A stretch of 9,311 bases of DNA, from NCBI GenBank assembly GCA_035293565.1, contig DATGMP010000161.1, positions 1 to 9,311 on the forward strand, read 5' to 3'. The notes below the pieces were generated by a model. The model saw nothing but the letters and a program-made list of their open reading frames with translations. It ran no database searches and had not been told where the DNA came from. Origin of the DNA: DATGMP01 sp035293565 (GTDB lineage: Bacteria; Pseudomonadota; Alphaproteobacteria; BOG-932; Roseiterribacteraceae). Every line of letters begins with the position of its first letter. Positions within the stretch are counted from its first letter, which is position 1. Positions 6,838 to 9,311 of the stretch are shown piece by piece. A program made the translations under genes and the position numbers.

Positions 6838-6896
6838 GTCATTGCGAGCGGAGCGAAGCCGCTCGCACCCCGCGAAGCATAAAGTGCTTCGTCGCT
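6838..6896 (+). repeat. Dispersed palindromic repeat, copy 2 (hairpins between convergent genes)
   Basis: The first 22 bases (6838-6859) are identical, in inverse orientation, to 3858-3879. Two stems are visible: GCGAGCG (6844-6850) with CGCTCGC (6860-6866), and CGAAGCA (6873-6879) with TGCTTCG (6885-6891) around a TAAAG loop. The element fills most of the gap between the serine hydrolase and the DUF1330 gene and appears to reach the stop codon of the latter (6895-6897). A terminator or mRNA-end role for both convergent genes is an inference. Confidence 0.75.
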
Positions 6897-7188
6897 AGCC
6901 CGGCAGGCCCTCGACGATATAGACGCGGTAATCGGCGCCGCGGTGCCGATGAACGACGGCCTTCTGATAGGCCGGGCTGTGGTACCAAGCCTCGGCCGCC
7001 TCGACGGACGGGAATTCTAGAATGACGATTCCTTCCGCCGGCGGCCCTTCCAGATGCACCTGACGGCCATAGACCGCGCGCGGAATCATCTTGTGACCGG
7101 CGGACGCGCCGGCGGCTTCCTTGCCATAGGTCTCGAGCGCCGCCGGATCCTTGGTCTTGTCGCGGATGGCGACGAAATAAGCGGGCAT
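6895..7188 (-). CDS. DUF1330 family protein
   Basis: This 97-residue protein has the usual size and layout of DUF1330, a small alpha/beta dimeric ferredoxin-like (ABM-like) family with no settled function. Seen: the opening strand MPAYFVAIRDKTKDP (1-15), KMIPRAVYGRQVHLEG (33-48), and the family mark EGIVILEFPSVEAAEAWY (52-69) followed by SPAYQKAVVHR (71-81). No signal peptide is present, so it is cytoplasmic. The ribosome binding site GGAGGAG (minus strand, 7196-7202) lies 7 bases before the ATG at 7188 and selects it over an in-frame ATG at 7224, which would add 12 residues not typical of the family. An imperfect dyad overlaps that site. It is the last of four minus-strand genes and its stop lies at the edge of repeat copy 2. 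Confidence 0.92.
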   Translation of the reverse strand: MPAYFVAIRDKTKDPAALETYGKEAAGASAGHKMIPRAVYGRQVHLEGPPAEGIVILEFPSVEAAEAWYHSPAYQKAVVHRHRGADYRVYIVEGLPG

Positions 7189-7198
7189 AGGGCATCTC

Positions 7199-7229
7199 CT
7201 CCGTTGGTTGGCTTCACTAACCATCGGAG
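7199..7229 (-). promoter_or_regulatory. Imperfect dyad overlapping the ribosome binding site of the DUF1330 gene
   Basis: Two 11-base arms, CTCCGTTGGTT (7199-7209) and AACCATCGGAG (7219-7229), are inverse complements except for one T-T mismatch, with 9 bases between. The arm nearer the gene shares 4 bases (7199-7202) with the GGAGGAG ribosome binding site. It could be a protein operator or an RNA hairpin that masks the site; the sequence does not tell which. Confidence 0.45.
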
Positions 7230-7262
7230 CGCGAAAGCATCAAGCGCGCAATGGAATCGGAA

Positions 7263-7493
7263 TCAGATGCCGGTCGGCTTCTCGGGCGCCGGCTTCACCC
7301 AGAGATTGATCTCGCGGATGGCGGTCGAGAGCAGCTGATCGTGCTTGACGGGCCGCACCGTGGCGGTCTCCTCGCTCATCGAATGCGTCTCGATCGCCGT
7401 GGCCGCGCGCCGTGCGCCGCTCGCCAGGATGAGGCCGTCGACCAGAGCCAACACAATGATGAGGATGATACCGATCCGGCCGGGCACCGACAT
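7263..7493 (-). CDS. Small single-span membrane protein of unknown function
   Basis: The product has 76 residues. It has a short basic N-terminus (MSVPGR), one hydrophobic span at about residues 7-25 (IGIILIIVLALVDGLILAS), a positive cluster right after it (ARRA, 27-30), and a polar tail of about 45 residues ending in INLWVKPAPEKPTGI (62-76). D19 and G20 lie within the span. The basic cluster after the span suggests that the tail is cytoplasmic, but Arg6 before the span makes this uncertain. I do not recognise a family. A near-perfect ribosome binding site AGGAGG (minus strand, 7499-7504) 5 bases before the ATG supports it as a real gene and fixes the start. It sits 119 bp after acylphosphatase and 74 bp before the DUF1330 gene. 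Confidence 0.72.
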   Translation of the reverse strand: MSVPGRIGIILIIVLALVDGLILASGARRAATAIETHSMSEETATVRPVKHDQLLSTAIREINLWVKPAPEKPTGI

Positions 7494-7524
7494 ATCGACC
7501 TCCTGACGTCCGCCGCTTCTTTCT

Positions 7525-7548
7525 GCGTGCTTCAGGGATGAAGCCCGC
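7525..7548 (-). other. Hairpin between acylphosphatase and the small membrane protein gene
   Basis: GCTTCA (7529-7534) and TGAAGC (7539-7544) form a perfect stem around a 4-base loop, extended by GCG/CGC (7525-7527 and 7546-7548) after one mismatch. No T-run follows on the minus strand. It could mark the end of the upstream transcript, or a leader structure of the gene starting at 7493. Confidence 0.4.
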
Positions 7549-7612
7549 AAAGTGTGGCGAAATCGAGACGAGGTTTTTACGAGCGTGCGGACCCGATTCC
7601 TGCGGGCGTCCT

Positions 7613-7909
7613 TCAACGCTCGGTCGGAAGCACGCGGAATCCGGGCCCCGGATCGGGTGGCGGATCGAGCTCCGCCACGGCCGCGACAATGGCGTGCGTA
7701 GGGCCGCGGCGACAGGCTTGGGTCATTGATTGCACGGCCTGCTCGTCGCCTGCGAATACGGCCTCGACCGTGCCGTCGGCGCGGTTGCGCACCCAGCCGT
7801 CGAGATTGCGTCGCGCGGCTTCGCGCTCGGCCCAGATGCGGAAGCCGACGCCCTGGACGCGGCCTTGGATTTCGAGATGGACGGTCCGACGCCCAGGCAA
7901 CGATATCAC
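7613..7909 (-). CDS. Acylphosphatase
   Basis: This 98-residue protein hydrolyses acyl phosphates such as acetyl or carbamoyl phosphate in the cytoplasm. Both family signatures are present: EIQGRVQGVGFRIWAE (13-28), with the phosphate-binding loop and catalytic Arg R24, and GWVRNRADGTVEAVFAGDE (38-56), with the water-binding catalytic Asn N42. The length fits the family (about 90-100 residues), with a slightly long proline-rich tail (PPPDPGPG, 83-90). The start is probably GTG at 7909, since no in-frame ATG precedes the core; its ribosome binding site is poor and a TTG at 7900 is an alternative. Only 20 bp separate it from the stop of the D,D-carboxypeptidase gene, so the two are likely cotranscribed. 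The family call is firm; the exact start is less so. Confidence 0.95.
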   Translation of the reverse strand: MISLPGRRTVHLEIQGRVQGVGFRIWAEREAARRNLDGWVRNRADGTVEAVFAGDEQAVQSMTQACRRGPTHAIVAAVAELDPPPDPGPGFRVLPTER

Positions 7910-7929
7910 GCGGAGCGCCGCGCCGGTCC

Positions 7930-9255
7930 TTAGGCGCCGGGCGGAAGAGTGCGGCAGTGGATCAGCAGGCGGCAGGCCTTCTGAGCCTCGGCAGCTTCGA
8001 GCCCGGTCAGGCGCGCGCGATACAGCGTGTGCGTGCGATGGGGCAAGGCGGCGATGACCGCTGTCGCATGGCTGAGAAGCTCCGGCGCGCCCTTGACGGC
8101 CCGCTCGATGGCCTGCTCGGTCGCCCGGCGAGTCGCGAACGCGCCCACCTGGATGGTCCAGCCGGCTTGCTTCGCGGCCGGCGAGGGCGACAAGGCGTGC
8201 GGAGACGACAGCGTGGCGACCTTGGGCGTTGCGACGGGGCGGACATCGTCGGGCGCGGTCGTATCGCCCTGACCGAGCGAGGCCGCGGCGGCAAGGCTTG
8301 CAATGTCGCTCGGCTTGGCGGCCGTGGGCGCCGGCGGCGGCGCTTCGGCGACCTCGGTCGGTTTGTGGCCCGGCACGGGCACCGGCGTGGCCGACGCCAT
8401 CGCCACCCCGCCCTTGCGCGCGAAGCCGTCATCCAACAGATCGGCCATATAATTGTCGCGCTGCGCGGCGCTGGTACCGCCGAACACGACGCCGATCAGG
8501 CGCCGACCACCGCGGACCGCGGAGGCCGCGAGATTGAAGCCGGAGGCGTTGGTGAGGCCCGTTTTCAGCCCGTCCATACCTTCATACCGGCTCATCAGAT
8601 GGTTGTGGTTGGGATAGACGACGCCGTTGTAGGCGAACTCGCGCACCGAGAAATAATGGTAGTATTCCGGGAAGGTGCGGATGATCGCGCGCGCCAGGAT
8701 GGCCATGTCGCGCGGCGTCGAAATCTGCGCCGGGTCCGGCAGCCCGCTGGCATTGCGGAAATTGCTGTTGACCATGCCCAGCTGATGCGCCTTGCGGGTC
8801 ATGAGCTGCCCGAAACGTCCCTCCGAGCCGCCGATCGCCTCGGCCAGAACGACCGCGACATCGTTGGCCGAATGCGTGGTGAGCGCCAGAATCGCGTCAT
8901 CGACCTTGATGGTGTCGCCGGGCTCGAGACCCAGCTTCGAGGGACTCATGGAGGCGGCGTGAGCCGATACCGGCAAGCTGCGCTGCAGCGTAAGCCGGCC
9001 CTGCTCCAACGCCTCGAAGGTGAGATAGAGCGTCATCAGCTTGCTCATCGACGCCGGATGCAGCAGCCGGTCGGGATGATCCTCGCTGATGACGGTATTG
9101 GTGTCGGCGTCGATCACGATCGACCCGTCGATCGCGCGGGCGGCGGGAGCGGCCAGAAAAGCGCAAATGACCAGCAGGCAGGACAGGATGGCGCGGCCTG
9201 TATGCCCAGGAAGCCGCGGGAAGAATCTTCCCGTGCCATGCGCCCCGACGTCCAT
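7930..9255 (-). CDS. D-alanyl-D-alanine carboxypeptidase (PBP5/6 type) with C-terminal SPOR domain
   Basis: This 441-residue exported enzyme trims the terminal D-Ala from peptidoglycan stem peptides in the periplasm. A long signal region ends in ARA (39-41) after a hydrophobic core at about 23-37. The S11 peptidase domain follows, with all three active-site motifs: S69-M-S-K72 in HPASMSKLMT (66-75), S129-A-N131 in THSANDVAV (127-135), and K231-T-G233 in MDGLKTGLTNASGF (227-240). A linker rich in Pro and Ala runs from about 285 to 362. A SPOR domain (about 364-438) begins with GWTIQVGAFATRRATEQAI (365-383) and ends with CRLLIHCRTLPPG (428-440); SPOR domains bind denuded septal glycan, so septal action is likely. 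The usual PBP5 C-terminal domain and membrane anchor are absent, as is common in alphaproteobacteria. GGAGG (minus strand, 9262-9266) 6 bases before the ATG supports the start. Acylphosphatase follows directly. Close to DacF-type genes, but the symbol is not certain. Confidence 0.95.
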   Translation of the reverse strand: MDVGAHGTGRFFPRLPGHTGRAILSCLLVICAFLAAPAARAIDGSIVIDADTNTVISEDHPDRLLHPASMSKLMTLYLTFEALEQGRLTLQRSLPVSAHAASMSPSKLGLEPGDTIKVDDAILALTTHSANDVAVVLAEAIGGSEGRFGQLMTRKAHQLGMVNSNFRNASGLPDPAQISTPRDMAILARAIIRTFPEYYHYFSVREFAYNGVVYPNHNHLMSRYEGMDGLKTGLTNASGFNLAASAVRGGRRLIGVVFGGTSAAQRDNYMADLLDDGFARKGGVAMASATPVPVPGHKPTEVAEAPPPAPTAAKPSDIASLAAAASLGQGDTTAPDDVRPVATPKVATLSSPHALSPSPAAKQAGWTIQVGAFATRRATEQAIERAVKGAPELLSHATAVIAALPHRTHTLYRARLTGLEAAEAQKACRLLIHCRTLPPGA

Positions 9256-9311
9256 CTCCTGCCTCCGCTACCTCAGCCCCCGTCATGGTCGGCCCGACAT
9301 GGTTACGAGTC

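Noticed and set aside
7900..7902. TTG as an alternative start for acylphosphatase
   Set aside because: GTG at 7909 is the preferred codon of the two and gives a normal family length; neither has a good ribosome binding site, so this is not settled.
9307..9311. GAGTC (GANTC, possible CcrM site) upstream of the D,D-carboxypeptidase gene
   Set aside because: A 5-base degenerate site occurs often by chance, and the region is cut by the window edge.

Overview
The window looks like ordinary chromosomal DNA of a GC-rich alphaproteobacterium. The lineage call is an inference from several things: high-GC codon use, a D,D-carboxypeptidase whose usual C-terminal domain is replaced by a SPOR domain, a GTT1-like glutathione S-transferase, a DUF1330 protein, and a dispersed palindromic repeat of a kind I associate with Rhizobiales and related groups. 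No transposase, phage gene, CRISPR array, tRNA or rRNA gene was seen. Coding density is high: eleven complete genes and one partial gene, mostly in short divergent or convergent units.

Left part (1-2510): a 2-hydroxyacid dehydrogenase, cut by the left edge, lies downstream of a secreted SnoaL/NTF2-like protein on the minus strand. Diverging from them on the plus strand is a tightly coupled pair: an exported protein of unknown function, then a SAM-dependent methyltransferase that itself carries a signal peptide. Their stop and start codons overlap by one base.

Middle (2522-6800): a stand-alone CheY-like response regulator (minus) diverges from a glutathione S-transferase (plus) across the most AT-rich stretch of the window. 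The transferase converges on an NAD(P)-dependent aldehyde dehydrogenase (minus), which diverges from a serine hydrolase of the class C beta-lactamase / family VIII esterase type (plus). An esterase-aldehyde dehydrogenase-GST neighbourhood suggests metabolism or detoxification of small molecules, but no pathway can be named.

Right part (6895-9255): four minus-strand genes. A penicillin-binding D,D-carboxypeptidase with a SPOR domain is followed after 20 bp by acylphosphatase, then by a 76-residue single-span membrane protein of unknown function, then by a DUF1330 protein.

The two convergent gaps in the GST-to-DUF1330 part (3813-3912 and 6801-6894) each hold one copy of the same inverted-repeat element, in opposite orientations. 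They share an exact 22-bp core and probably form hairpins at transcript ends. I found no convincing new multi-gene system. The most useful leads are the exported-methyltransferase pair, the repeat pair, an imperfect dyad that overlaps the ribosome binding site of the DUF1330 gene, and the small membrane protein.
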